Assembly: GCF_018024495.1 (NCBI RefSeq)
Contig: NZ_CP071696.1
Location: 992,001-1,056,000 of the forward strand
DNA: 64,000 nt
From: Agromyces archimandritae
Lineage (GTDB): Bacteria > Actinomycetota > Actinomycetes > Actinomycetales > Microbacteriaceae
Direction of reading: 5' to 3'
Part shown: positions 20,015-35,629 of the stretch, in pieces
Numbering within the stretch: position 1 is the first letter of the stretch
Layout of the letters: each line of letters begins with the position of its first letter
The notes under the pieces: model-generated
What the model saw: only the letters and a program-made list of their open reading frames with translations
The model's database searches: none
What the model was told of the DNA's origin: nothing
Position numbers and translations under genes: made by a program

Positions 20015-21351
20015 CGGGCGACCTCCTGCAGGGTGAAGCTGCGTCCGCCGAGTTCGACGGTCGACCCGGGTTCGACGCCGCGGCGTTCGCCGGCGACGAG
20101 GGTCACGGGGCGGCCGCCGGGGATCGTGACGGTCGAGCCGTTCGTCGAGGCGTGGTCGAGCACCCAGAATCCTTCCTCGTCGACCCCGAATTCGAGGTGC
20201 GTCTTCGAGATCTGCATGGTTTCGTCGCGGAGCGGGATGAGCTGCGCGGCGGCCGAGCCGCCCCGCGGGGACGGCGAACGCCCGAGGAGCCCGCCGGGGT
20301 CGGCGTCGATGCGCGAACCGTCGTCGAACGCGAGGACGAAGCTGCGGGCGGATGCCGGCTGCGCGGGAACGGCGGGCACGACCGGGGCGGATGCCGGAGC
20401 CGGAACGGGCGCCGGGGGTGCCGCCGGCCAGGCGGGCGCCGGCGGCTGCACCGGGACGGCCGCGGTGACCGGGGCCGGGGCGTACCCCGTCTCGGCAGGG
20501 AAGGGCAGGGTGCCGCCCGGGAACGAAGAGGTGTTCACCGGGATCGCCGTTTCGCCCGGGAACGCCTGCGCCGCGGCGGGGAAGCCCGGCAACGGCGGCG
20601 GCGTCCACTCCTGCCCGCCGCCGAACGGCGCGATCACCCCCGAAGCCGAACGCGCGCCCGGGATGAAGGGGGCGCGGCCGGCACCCGTCGCGAGGGAGGG
20701 AAGGGTCTGCACGACCGCCGCCGGCACCGCATCCGCTCCGCGCCGGGCGTGCCGCATGGCCTTCGTGTCGAACGGGTCGAGACCGCCCCGGGCATCCACC
20801 GCCCAGCATTTCGCGATCCGGTCGAGCCAGCTGCGGCCGCGCTGCTCCGGGTCCCACAAGCCGGACGCGAAGAGCACCGCGGGCCCGGCGATCGGAAGCA
20901 CCGTCTGCCCGCCCCACAGCACGAGCGCGCGCAGCACGATCCGCCAGAACCCGGCCGGGCCGAATCCTGCGACGTTCACCGAACGGATGCCGAGGGACGC
21001 CTTGCCGACCGTCACGCCCTTGCGGCCGTGCAGGATGAGCTGTACGACGCCGAAGACCGTGGTCAGCGACTGCCCGACGATCACCAGCACGAGCGGCACG
21101 AAGAGGCCGCCGATCGGCAGCGGGTCGCCGGCGAGCACCAGGGCGAACACCGGCGGCAGCAGATTCGCGTACCCGATGATCGACGGGATCGACAGCACCG
21201 CCCAGATCGCGGCATCGATCGCGAACGCCCCCGCACGCCGCCCCGTCGCCGCGGCGACGAGGCCGAGGCGCGCAGCATAATCGGGGTCGGGCCGACCGTC
21301 GGCGCCGAGACCGGGCACGGCCTCGTCGTCGACCTCGAGGGTGACGCTCAC
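20011..21351 (-). CDS. RDD-family membrane protein with C-terminal FHA domain
   Basis: This 446-residue protein is the first gene of the T7SS operon. The GTG at 21351 follows AAGGAG by 6 bases; the ATG/GTG frame to 21390 is less well supported. The N-terminal half is an RDD module with several transmembrane helices (GRRAGAFAIDAAIWAVL ... GVTVGKASLGI). A long Pro/Ala/Gly linker follows (about 235-335). The C-terminal FHA domain has LGRSPSP, SKTHLEF and STNGS, the phosphothreonine-binding loops. Its stop overlaps the eccC start. Together with the FHA on the ATPase it suggests control of secretion by Ser/Thr phosphorylation; no kinase is in the window. Confidence 0.88.
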   Translation of the reverse strand: MSVTLEVDDEAVPGLGADGRPDPDYAARLGLVAAATGRRAGAFAIDAAIWAVLSIPSIIGYANLLPPVFALVLAGDPLPIGGLFVPLVLVIVGQSLTTVFGVVQLILHGRKGVTVGKASLGIRSVNVAGFGPAGFWRIVLRALVLWGGQTVLPIAGPAVLFASGLWDPEQRGRSWLDRIAKCWAVDARGGLDPFDTKAMRHARRGADAVPAAVVQTLPSLATGAGRAPFIPGARSASGVIAPFGGGQEWTPPPLPGFPAAAQAFPGETAIPVNTSSFPGGTLPFPAETGYAPAPVTAAVPVQPPAPAWPAAPPAPVPAPASAPVVPAVPAQPASARSFVLAFDDGSRIDADPGGLLGRSPSPRGGSAAAQLIPLRDETMQISKTHLEFGVDEEGFWVLDHASTNGSTVTIPGGRPVTLVAGERRGVEPGSTVELGGRSFTLQEVAR

Positions 21352-21383
21352 ATCGGCTCCTTCAGGGCTCGGTCCGACTCCTC

Positions 21384-21431
21384 GAGCCAAACCGATCGGG
21401 TTCGCATTGTCGATGGGGAGGACTCACCATC
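21384..21431 (-). promoter_or_regulatory. T7SS palindrome upstream of the RDD-FHA / eccC operon
   Basis: At 21412-21431 the plus strand reads GATGGGGAG, 2 bases, CTCACCATC: 9-base arms with one mismatch. Its near edge is 61 bases from the GTG start. The hexamer at the -10 position (about 21384-21389) is not a good TANNNT, so the core promoter is less clear here than at the sister sites (15459-15505 and 37347-37404). Confidence 0.45.
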
Positions 21432-21490
21432 TCCACAAGGCAGAGTACCCGCGAGCGGGGGACGCGCGCAGACCGCCGGCCTCCGGCGCC

Positions 21491-21982
21491 TCAGGGCTCG
21501 TCGCGATCCTCCCACGGCCACCGCGGCCGCTCCGCCCCGCCCGTGCGCGCACCTAGCACGGCCGTATACGCGAGACCCACGGCGAACGCCGCGACCGCGG
21601 CCGCGAACACATGCGGGCCGGCCGCGACGCCGACGAGCACGGGCAGCACCCCGTCCTCGGCCGCCGGCCCCGAACCCAGCACGATGAACCCGGCGACGAC
21701 GTACGCCAGGTATGCGGCCACGGCCGCGACGAACGACCAGAGCAGCGAGACCCGCTGCCGCTCCGGCGGTCGGCCGAGGCCGACCGACAGCAGCACCGCC
21801 GCGACGGCGACCGTCGCCGCCCCGATCATCACCGGGCCGGCCAGCACCCCCGCATCCGGATCCCCGACCGGCTCCAGATCGGTCAGGAGCGTCACGATCC
21901 CGAACACGGCGATCACGAGCGCGAGGTACAGGCCCGTCGCGAAGACCGCGACGATCACGGCGTAGCGGGAATACGCGTTCAC
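21491..21982 (-). CDS. Four-helix membrane protein (DUF6121-like)
   Basis: This 163-residue protein has four hydrophobic segments and a charged C-terminal tail ending RWPWEDRDEP. Size and pattern recall the DUF6121 family of Microbacteriaceae, but I cannot confirm this. It starts 4 bases after the stop of the upstream gene (21987-23264), so the two form an operon. No catalytic motif is seen and its function is unknown. Confidence 0.75.
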   Translation of the reverse strand: MNAYSRYAVIVAVFATGLYLALVIAVFGIVTLLTDLEPVGDPDAGVLAGPVMIGAATVAVAAVLLSVGLGRPPERQRVSLLWSFVAAVAAYLAYVVAGFIVLGSGPAAEDGVLPVLVGVAAGPHVFAAAVAAFAVGLAYTAVLGARTGGAERPRWPWEDRDEP

Positions 21983-21986
21983 CGGA

Positions 21987-23264
21987 TCACCCGCGCGGCT
22001 GGGGCCCCGCCGCGAGTTCGCGTTCGTACCGCTCGAAGGCCTCGCGATTGCGGACCTCGACCGTGCGGCCGTGCGCAGCGATCCACCCCCCGAACCAGAG
22101 CGGCAGCTCGCGCGCGAGCAGACCCGCCAGGATCGCGAAGGGATCGAGCCAGCGGCTCGCGATGAACGACGCGGCCTCTTCGAAGGTCAGGGTCCATGCT
22201 TCGACCGTCAGCAGCGCCGCACCCACGTACGAGACGTAGACGAGGACGCCGACGACGAGCCCGAACACGGCGTACACCCACCACGGCCCGCGATTCACGA
22301 TCGCGATGAGCAGCACGAAGAACAGCAGGAATGCGACGATCGGGATCCAGTACACGGGTCGGCTCAGGAACTGCAGCGTGAGCTCGCTCGCACCGTCCGC
22401 GTTCGTGCCGAGGAAGAGCAGGAAGCCGGCCAGGGCGTACAGCAGCGCGAACGCGACCGTCGCGATCACGGCGACGAGGATGCCGAAGACGCGATTGCCC
22501 TTCGGGCGAGGGGCGTCGGGCGCCTGCACGTAGAGCGCGGTGCGGCCCTCGGCGGGAACGCCCTGCTCGTCGCTCGAGGCGGCCGGGATGTAGGTCGCGC
22601 GACGGACGGCGCCGGCGGCCACCGGACCGGGCAGTCCCTCGGCCTGCGTCGGTTCCGGATCGTCGAGGTCGGCGTCTGCGGGAGCCGGCGCGTCTTCGAC
22701 GGGCGCGGGGGCGGCAGCGGTGGTGGTGGTGGCGGCCGCTGCGGCGGCCGGCTCGTCGGACGGCGATGCGGTCGCGGAGGGATCGGCCTCCCCGGCCGGC
22801 TCCGAAGCGGCCGGCTCCGAAGCGGCGGCATCGACACCCGCATCGGCGGTCTCGTCGGCCTCGGCATCGAGGCTCGCCTCCGGCCCCGCGGCGACCCTCG
22901 CGACCGCGGCGTCGAGCTCGGCGCGTTCGGCCGATACGTCGCGGACCGGCGGCTCCGACGGCTCGGCGGGCTCGGCGGGCTCGGCGGCGAGGGTCCCGGC
23001 TGCGATTCCCCCGGCCGGCGGCGGCGACTGGATCATCGACTCCGATGCGGGCCGCTCCTCTGCAGCGGCGACCTCGTCTTCGGCTGCGGCGCCGCCGGCG
23101 GCGGCGTCATCCTCATCGGCGTCGTCCTCAGCGGCATCGGGCGCGGGCGTCTGCGCGGCCGGGGCGGCAGGCATCGCGAACGGCGACGATTCGGTCTCCG
23201 GCTCCGGCTCCCGGCCGGACTCCTCCGGCCCCTCCGGCCCGGTCCCGCGGGTGGTGTCGCTCAT
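21987..23264 (-). CDS. Membrane protein with long acidic disordered N-terminus
   Basis: This 425-residue protein begins MSDTTRGTGPEG at 23264, with GGGGAG about 8 bases upstream; eight extra residues in the longer frame are not needed. Residues 1-235 are Glu/Asp/Ala/Pro-rich and low complexity, probably disordered and cytoplasmic. Four hydrophobic segments follow (about 258-375), and the tail is EAFERYERELAAGPQPRG. The C-terminal half is compact enough to be a real membrane domain; no family is recognised. It is co-transcribed with 21491-21982. The intergenic repeat array starts 108 bases upstream of its start. Confidence 0.75.
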   Translation of the reverse strand: MSDTTRGTGPEGPEESGREPEPETESSPFAMPAAPAAQTPAPDAAEDDADEDDAAAGGAAAEDEVAAAEERPASESMIQSPPPAGGIAAGTLAAEPAEPAEPSEPPVRDVSAERAELDAAVARVAAGPEASLDAEADETADAGVDAAASEPAASEPAGEADPSATASPSDEPAAAAAATTTTAAAPAPVEDAPAPADADLDDPEPTQAEGLPGPVAAGAVRRATYIPAASSDEQGVPAEGRTALYVQAPDAPRPKGNRVFGILVAVIATVAFALLYALAGFLLFLGTNADGASELTLQFLSRPVYWIPIVAFLLFFVLLIAIVNRGPWWVYAVFGLVVGVLVYVSYVGAALLTVEAWTLTFEEAASFIASRWLDPFAILAGLLARELPLWFGGWIAAHGRTVEVRNREAFERYERELAAGPQPRG

Positions 23265-23371
23265 CTGGGCGCTCCCCTTCCGGGCCACAGCCAGGCCCTT
23301 GCATCGCCCGACACTCTAGCAACCGGGAACCGGTCGCGCCCGAGCATCCGCACACGGACATATTCAGTCGT

Positions 23372-23969
23372 CGGTCGAGGAGCGAAGCGTATCGAGACCC
23401 ATCGCAAGGTCTCGATACGCGCTTCGCGCTCCTCGACCGGCGGACGCAGCGACCCCAGACGCCGGTCGAGGAGCGAAGCGTATCGAGGCCCATCGCAAGG
23501 TCTCGATACGCGCTTCGCGCTACTCGACCGGCAGTGCGGATCGAGTCGTCGGTCGAGTAGCGAAGCGTATCGAGACCCATCGCAAGGTCTCGATACGCGC
23601 TTCGCGCTCCTCGACCGGCGGACGCAGCGACCCCAGACGCCGGTCGAGTAGCGAAGCGTATCGAGGCCCGGTGCGGGGTCTCGATACGCGCTTCGCGCTA
23701 CTCGACCGGCAGTGCGGATCGAGTCGTCGGTCGAGGAGCGAAGCGTATCGAGGCCCGTTGCGGGGTCTCGATACGCGCTTCGCGCTACTCGACCGGCAGT
23801 GCGGATCGAGTCGTCGGTCGAGGAGCGAAGCGTATCGAGACCCATCGCAAGGTCTCGATACGCGCTTCGCGGTCCTCGACCGGCAGTGCGGATCGAGTCG
23901 TCGGTCGAGGAGCGAAGCGTATCGAGACCCGGTGCGAGGTCTCGATACGCGCTTCGCGCTCCTCGACCG
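23372..23969. repeat. Seven-copy palindromic repeat array (about 68 bp units)
   Basis: Seven near-identical imperfect palindromes start at 23372, 23463, 23550, 23641, 23728, 23815 and 23902. Each has a left arm CGGTCGAGGAGCGAAGCG (GA sometimes TA), a 9-base centre that varies, and a right arm ending CTCCTCGACCG; the right arm carries 4 extra bases (GCGC-flanked), so the stems are asymmetric. Copies are separated by one of two spacers: a 23-base type after copies 1 and 3, and a 19-base type (GCAGTGCGGATCGAGTCGT) after copies 2, 4, 5 and 6. The array fills the gap between two minus-strand genes and touches the 3' end of the gene at 23973. Confidence 0.95.
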
Positions 23970-23972
23970 GCG

Positions 23973-24644
23973 TCAGCCCCAGACGGCGGCGACCATGTCC
24001 GGCGTATAGCCGTCGGGCGCGATCACATTCCACTTCGTCGCGAGCCACGCGTCGTCGCGGAAGAAGTGCGACTCCCCCCACGGCCCGTCGCCGCCCTCGC
24101 CCTCGATGATGCAGCGCGTGCCGCCCGCCTCCTCGTAGCACGAGAACCCGGCCGCGCCGAGCGCCTCGAAGGCCGCATCGCGCTGCTCGGCCGTCACGAC
24201 CGCGCCCGTCGTCACGACGAATGCCGGTTCGACCGCCTCGGGGTCGGCCCACGCGCACTGCAGGCGTGCCGCCGGCTCGAGCAGCGCGGCGACCCCCGGG
24301 TCGTTCGTGCCGAGCCCGTCGAAGCCGCCGGCCGGGTCGGTCGTCCACGCCGGGTTCAGCACGAGCGGGACGACCTCGGGGGTGAAGTCGTGCGTGTACA
24401 GACCCGTGCACTCCTTCGGCAGCGGCCCGAAGTCGACGGCCGGATCCGCGGTCGGCGTCGGCTTCGCATCCGCCTCCTCGCTCGGCGAGGGACGCTCCGT
24501 CTCGCTCGCCGGGGGCGCGGCCGCCTCGCCGCTCGGGCTGCCGAAGGTGATGCCCATGGCGAAGGCGCCGATGAGCAGTACGACGCCGAGCAGCGCACCC
24601 AGCCAGAACACCGGTCGCCTGGCGAGCGGAATCTGCGCGGACAT
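23973..24644 (-). CDS. Membrane-anchored extracellular protein, unknown function
   Basis: This 223-residue protein has one N-terminal transmembrane helix (residues about 12-36, FWLGALLGVVLLIGAFAMGI) and a Ser/Pro/Glu-rich linker. A soluble domain follows with four cysteines (ECTG, LQCAW, FSCY, TRCI), consistent with two exported disulfides. The start ATG at 24644 has GAGGGGG a few bases upstream. It ends MVAAVWG, and its last codons abut the repeat array; one class of array spacer resembles this 3' end. No known family is recognised. Confidence 0.75.
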   Translation of the reverse strand: MSAQIPLARRPVFWLGALLGVVLLIGAFAMGITFGSPSGEAAAPPASETERPSPSEEADAKPTPTADPAVDFGPLPKECTGLYTHDFTPEVVPLVLNPAWTTDPAGGFDGLGTNDPGVAALLEPAARLQCAWADPEAVEPAFVVTTGAVVTAEQRDAAFEALGAAGFSCYEEAGGTRCIIEGEGGDGPWGESHFFRDDAWLATKWNVIAPDGYTPDMVAAVWG

Positions 24645-24726
24645 TCACGACCCCCTCGTGGTACGGGATGGTCCGGCGATCCTACCCGCTCCGACCGGGC
24701 GCGCCGCTCAGGCGGGCGCGATTCGG

Positions 24727-24960
24727 TCATTCGCGCGGGTTCAGGCCGCCCAGGAAGGCTTCGGCCGCCGGCGACGGGTTGAAGGCGCTCCACGCGAGGT
24801 ACTCGATGCGGGTGGGGCCCGCGGTGACCCGGATCGATCGGAACCTCGCGTCGTCGGCGGGGATCACGCCGGCGAAGACCTCACCGCGGTGCAGCTCCTC
24901 GGCTTCGCCGCAGCGCTCTCCGCCATGCTTGCGGGGCTGCTCCCTCCCCCGAGACGGAAG
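24727..24960 (-). pseudogene. Possible remnant of a coding sequence
   Basis: The gap 24645-25050 holds no clear complete gene. One reverse frame stays open from about 25020 to a TGA at 24727 and its last 50 codons look protein-like (VFAGVIPADDARF, then RIEYLAWSAF). There is no ATG; a GTG at 24867 would give only 46 residues, without a visible ribosome binding site. It may be the tail of a decayed gene or a very small protein. Confidence 0.25.
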
Positions 24961-25005
24961 AACGCCCCGGCCGCATAGCGCCGGGCATCCACCCGGGAAC
25001 GCGAA

Positions 25006-25036
25006 CGGCCCCGCACCTGCGAGAGGTGCGGGGCCG
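25006..25036 (-). terminator. Terminator of the rpoBC operon
   Basis: Arms at 25006-25018 and 25024-25036 are perfectly complementary over 13 GC-rich bases with a 5-base loop. It lies 15 bases after the rpoC stop. Confidence 0.85.
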
Positions 25037-25050
25037 CGCGTGACACGAGA

Positions 25051-28971
<3,921 letters not shown>

Positions 28972-29014
28972 TTTCTTCTCCCTGAAAAAGTTCTTCGTCG
29001 TCTTGTCGGCCGGA

Positions 29015-32506
<3,492 letters not shown>

Positions 32507-32660
32507 GGAAATTACCTCCGTGAGGCCCCGTCGGGCCGGTTCACTTTTCGGATGGAGTACCCCTCAGACACATGTGAGGATGCGTGGTGTCGTTGAGTTC
32601 CGACACGCAATAAGCCGACCGCAATATGAAGGCGAAGAGAGTCTGGGAGCGCAAAGAACA

Positions 32661-32689
32661 AGCATAAGCGCAGTCTTGCGGCTTGTCCA
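32661..32689 (-). promoter_or_regulatory. rpoB promoter
   Basis: On the minus strand TGGACA (32684-32689) and TATGCT (32661-32666) are 17 bases apart. Transcription would start near 32654, about 150 bases before rpoB. The region is unusually AT-rich for this genome. Confidence 0.7.
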
Positions 32690-32698
32690 GTCGAATTC

Positions 32699-32727
32699 TT
32701 GACCTCGTCGGGATTCTCAGGTATAAG
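32699..32727 (+). promoter_or_regulatory. Promoter of the spermidine-synthase-like operon
   Basis: TTGACC (32699-32704) and TATAAG (32722-32727) are separated by 17 bases. The -35 box is only 9 bases from the -35 of the rpoB promoter on the other strand, so the two promoters are back to back. The predicted start near 32734 excludes the ATG at 32699 and supports the ATG at 32789. Confidence 0.7.
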
Positions 32728-32788
32728 ACGGCTTGGCTGCCCGAACGGGGGCCGACTGCGAGCCGCGAGCCTCCCTTATGCTGTGCGG

Positions 32789-33568
32789 ATGGCCGGGCGA
32801 CACACGCGACCGGGCGGCCCCGGCGACGTCACGGTGACCGCCGACCCGATCGACGAGGGGGCGCTCGAGCTCGTGATCGACGGCGCCGTGCAATCGCATG
32901 TCGTGCCGGGCCGCCCCGAGCGCCTCTTCTTCGAGTACACCCGTCGGCTCGGGCACGTCGTCGACCTCATGGGGCCGCCCGGCGCACCGCTGAACGTCCT
33001 GCACCTCGGCGGCGGCGGGATGAGCCTGCCCCGGTACACCGCATGGGCGCGCCCGGGCTCGACGCAGACCGTCGTCGAAGCCGAGCGAAGGGTCGTGGAC
33101 GCCGTCGCGGAGCGGATGCCCCTCTCGCCCGCGGAGGCGGCCGCGATCCGCATCGTCGTCGACGATGCCCTCGGCTCGCTCGACGGCCTCGGAGGCGAGC
33201 TGGCCGGATCCGTCGACCTCGTGATCGTCGACGCCTACCGGGGTCTGGAGCCGGCGGCATCCGTCCTCGACGGCACGCTCTTCGCCCGGCTCGTGCCCCT
33301 GCTCGCCGGCGACGGCGTCGTCGCCGTCAACGTCGCCGACGAACCCGGCGGCCACGCGCTGCAGGCCGAAGCCGCCGCACTGCGCCGCCTCTTCCCCGCC
33401 GTCCTCGCCGCCGCCGCCCCCGGCTTCCTCGACGGACGCGTCGAGGGCAACGCCGTGCTCGTCGCCGGCGGCAGCGCGAGGCTCGCCGGCTGGGCCACCG
33501 AGTTCGCCCGGCGCGGGCCGCACCCCGTCGAGGTGCGCGAGGGCGCCGAACTCGGCCGGGACGCCTGA
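32789..33568 (+). CDS. Spermidine-synthase-like protein (first of two tandem paralogues)
   Basis: This 259-residue Rossmann-type protein begins MAGRHTRPGG, chosen because the promoter at 32699-32727 lies between it and the longer ATG at 32699. Core motifs are LHLGGGGMSLPRYTAWARPG, VVEAE and IVDAYRG. These match the aminopropyltransferase/SpeE-like fold, but the usual GGGDG loop reads GGGGM, lacking the Asp that binds decarboxylated AdoMet. The Asp-containing catalytic loop is also altered (DAYRG). It is therefore more likely a methyltransferase-like relative than a true spermidine synthase. The next gene is a paralogue. Confidence 0.8.
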   Translation: MAGRHTRPGGPGDVTVTADPIDEGALELVIDGAVQSHVVPGRPERLFFEYTRRLGHVVDLMGPPGAPLNVLHLGGGGMSLPRYTAWARPGSTQTVVEAERRVVDAVAERMPLSPAEAAAIRIVVDDALGSLDGLGGELAGSVDLVIVDAYRGLEPAASVLDGTLFARLVPLLAGDGVVAVNVADEPGGHALQAEAAALRRLFPAVLAAAAPGFLDGRVEGNAVLVAGGSARLAGWATEFARRGPHPVEVREGAELGRDA

Positions 33569-33592
33569 GCCGGCGCCCGATAGCGTATGAAT

Positions 33593-34456
33593 ATGGACCG
33601 CGCAGAACGCCGCCTCGCCGTCAGCGGGCACCTCGCCCGGCTCGAGGAGTCGCGGCAGGTGCCGGGATCGTGGACGCTCTACGTCGACGGCACGCCGCAG
33701 TCGCACGTCGAGCTGGAGCGGCCCGACTGGCTCGGCTTCGAGTACGTGCGCCGCATCGGCCACGCCGCCGACCTCGTGCGGGCCGAGGGCGCGCCGATCA
33801 CGGCCCTGCACCTCGGCGGCGGTGCGTTCACCCTGCCCCGCTACGTCGAGGCGACCCGTCCCGGATCCCGACAGCAGGTCGTCGAGATCGAGAGCGAGCT
33901 CGTCGAACTGGTGCGCGAGCACCTCCCGTTGCCGCGCGGGGCGAGCATCCGCGTGCGGCACGGCGACGCCCGGGAGGTCCTCGCGAAACTCCCGCACGGC
34001 CTCGACGGCGCCGTCGACCTGGCCGTCGTCGACATCTTCTCGGGCTCGCGCACGCCCGCGCACGTCACGAGCGCCGAGTTCTACGGGCTGCTCGCGCCGC
34101 GCCTGGCCCCCGGCGGCGTCGTCGCCGTGAACGTCGCCGACGGCGCCGGGCTCGCCTTCGCCCGCTCGCAGGCTGCGACCCTCGCGCACGTCTTCGACGA
34201 GCTCGCGATCGCCGCCGACCCCGGCATGCTGAAGGGGCGCCGCTTCGGCAACCTCGTCATGTTCGCCTCGAACGCGCCGCTGCCCTTCGACACGATGCCG
34301 CGACTGCTGGCGAGCGACCCGGCACCCGCGAAACTCGTCGCCGGCGAGGAGCTCACGCGCTTCATCGCCGGCGCCCCCGTCGTCACCGACGACCGCGCCG
34401 TGCCGTCCCCGCCGCCGTCGCGGCAGATCTTCCTCGCCAAGCCCGGCACCTCATGA
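33593..34456 (+). CDS. Spermidine-synthase-like protein (second paralogue)
   Basis: 287 residues, similar throughout to the preceding gene: QSHVELERPDWLGFEYVRRIGH, LHLGGGAFTLPRY, VVEIESELVELV and VVDIFSG. As in its neighbour the GGGDG Asp is missing (GGGAF). I chose the ATG at 33593 because TAGCGT (33581-33586) ends exactly 6 bases before it, the leaderless pattern of this genome; the ATG at 33587 would touch the -10 box. Its stop overlaps the next start (ATGA). Function probably relates to the paired gene; the substrate is unknown. Confidence 0.8.
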   Translation: MDRAERRLAVSGHLARLEESRQVPGSWTLYVDGTPQSHVELERPDWLGFEYVRRIGHAADLVRAEGAPITALHLGGGAFTLPRYVEATRPGSRQQVVEIESELVELVREHLPLPRGASIRVRHGDAREVLAKLPHGLDGAVDLAVVDIFSGSRTPAHVTSAEFYGLLAPRLAPGGVVAVNVADGAGLAFARSQAATLAHVFDELAIAADPGMLKGRRFGNLVMFASNAPLPFDTMPRLLASDPAPAKLVAGEELTRFIAGAPVVTDDRAVPSPPPSRQIFLAKPGTS

Positions 34457-35604
34457 ACCGGCGGGCGGGCGGGATCGCGATCGGCCTGGCCGCCGTGCTG
34501 CTCGCCGCGTGCACCGCGCCGCCGCCGAGCACCGGTCCGAGCACCGCCCGAACATCGCCGCCCGCGGCATCCGCACCCCCGACGACGCCGCCCGAGGTGC
34601 AGCCCGCCGGCGACGTCGAGGCCCTCGCGAGCGGGCTGCAGGCGCCCTGGTCGATCGCGACGACGCAGGACGGCGGCGTGCTCGTCAGCGAACGCGACAC
34701 CGCACGCATCGTCGAGATCGGCGAGGGCGGCGCCGTGCGCGAGGTCGCCGTCGTGCCGGGCGTCGTGCACGGCGGCGAGGGCGGGTTGCTCGGCCTGGCC
34801 GTCCGCGAGGCCGGCGACGGGCGGGGGCGGATGCTGTACGCGTACTCCACCGGGGAGGGCGGCAACCGCATCCAGCGCATGGACCTCGCCGGCGGGCCCG
34901 GCGGCTACACGCTCGGCGAACCCGAGACGATCCTCGACGGCATCCCGGCCGCCGCCACGCACAACGGCGGCCGGCTCGCCTTCGGCCCCGACGGCATGCT
35001 CTACGCGACCACCGGCGACGCGACGCTGCGCGGACCCGCCCGCGACCCCGCATCCCTCGCCGGCAAGATCCTCAGGATGATGCCGGACGGCGGCGTGCCG
35101 GACGATTCGGCGACGGGCACGATCGTGCACAGCATGGGCCACCGCAATCCCCAGGGCCTCGCGTGGGACACGGCCGGCCGGCTCTGGGCCGCCGAGTTCG
35201 GGCAGAACACCTGGGACGAGCTGAACCTCATCGAGGGCGGCGGCGACTACGGCTGGCCGGATGCCGAGGGCGCGGCCGGGCTCGCCGGCACGATCGACCC
35301 CGTGGCGCAGTGGCCGACGTCCGAGGCCTCGCCGAGCGGGCTCGCCGCCGCCGGCGACACCCTCTTCCTCGCCGCCCTCCGCGGCGAGCGCCTGATCGCC
35401 GTGTACCCGCCGCGGGAGGGGGTGCGCGACGCCGCCGAGTCCGTCGACTGGTTCGCCGGGGAGTTCGGCCGGTTGCGCGAGGCGCACCTCGCGCCCGACG
35501 GCTCCCTGTGGATGCTCACGAACAACACGGACGGCCGCGGCACGCCCGGCGGCGATGACGACCGGCTGCTGCGCGTGCGCCTCGCGCCGCTCGCCGAGGG
35601 GTGA
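34453..35604 (+). CDS. PQQ-dependent aldose sugar dehydrogenase-like lipoprotein
   Basis: This 383-residue protein begins with a lipoprotein signal (AVLLAACTAP, Cys at about 20) and a Ser/Thr/Pro linker, so it is anchored outside the membrane. The beta-propeller domain shows the soluble glucose/aldose dehydrogenase (GdhB/YliI) motifs: LQAPWSIA, GGEGGLLGLAV, THNGGRLAFGPDGMLY with the catalytic His, GHRNPQGL and AEFGQNTWDELN. It probably oxidises aldoses using PQQ. The ATG overlaps the previous stop. It converges with the GHL10 glycosidase 25 bases away. Confidence 0.9.
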   Translation: MNRRAGGIAIGLAAVLLAACTAPPPSTGPSTARTSPPAASAPPTTPPEVQPAGDVEALASGLQAPWSIATTQDGGVLVSERDTARIVEIGEGGAVREVAVVPGVVHGGEGGLLGLAVREAGDGRGRMLYAYSTGEGGNRIQRMDLAGGPGGYTLGEPETILDGIPAAATHNGGRLAFGPDGMLYATTGDATLRGPARDPASLAGKILRMMPDGGVPDDSATGTIVHSMGHRNPQGLAWDTAGRLWAAEFGQNTWDELNLIEGGGDYGWPDAEGAAGLAGTIDPVAQWPTSEASPSGLAAAGDTLFLAALRGERLIAVYPPREGVRDAAESVDWFAGEFGRLREAHLAPDGSLWMLTNNTDGRGTPGGDDDRLLRVRLAPLAEG

Positions 35605-35629
35605 GCGGCGCCGTCCCGGCCGCGCCGTT

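Noticed and set aside
15392-21280. 1,962-codon plus-strand open frame opposite eccC
   Set aside because: High-GC shadow frame; the reverse strand encodes a full FtsK-type ATPase with three Walker A motifs.
23372-23969. CRISPR-like array
   Set aside because: Units are long palindromes and spacers fall into just two recurring sequences rather than unique ones; there are no cas genes.
24864-25046. 60-codon reverse open frame after rpoC
   Set aside because: It runs through the rpoC terminator hairpin and has no ribosome binding site or protein-like composition.
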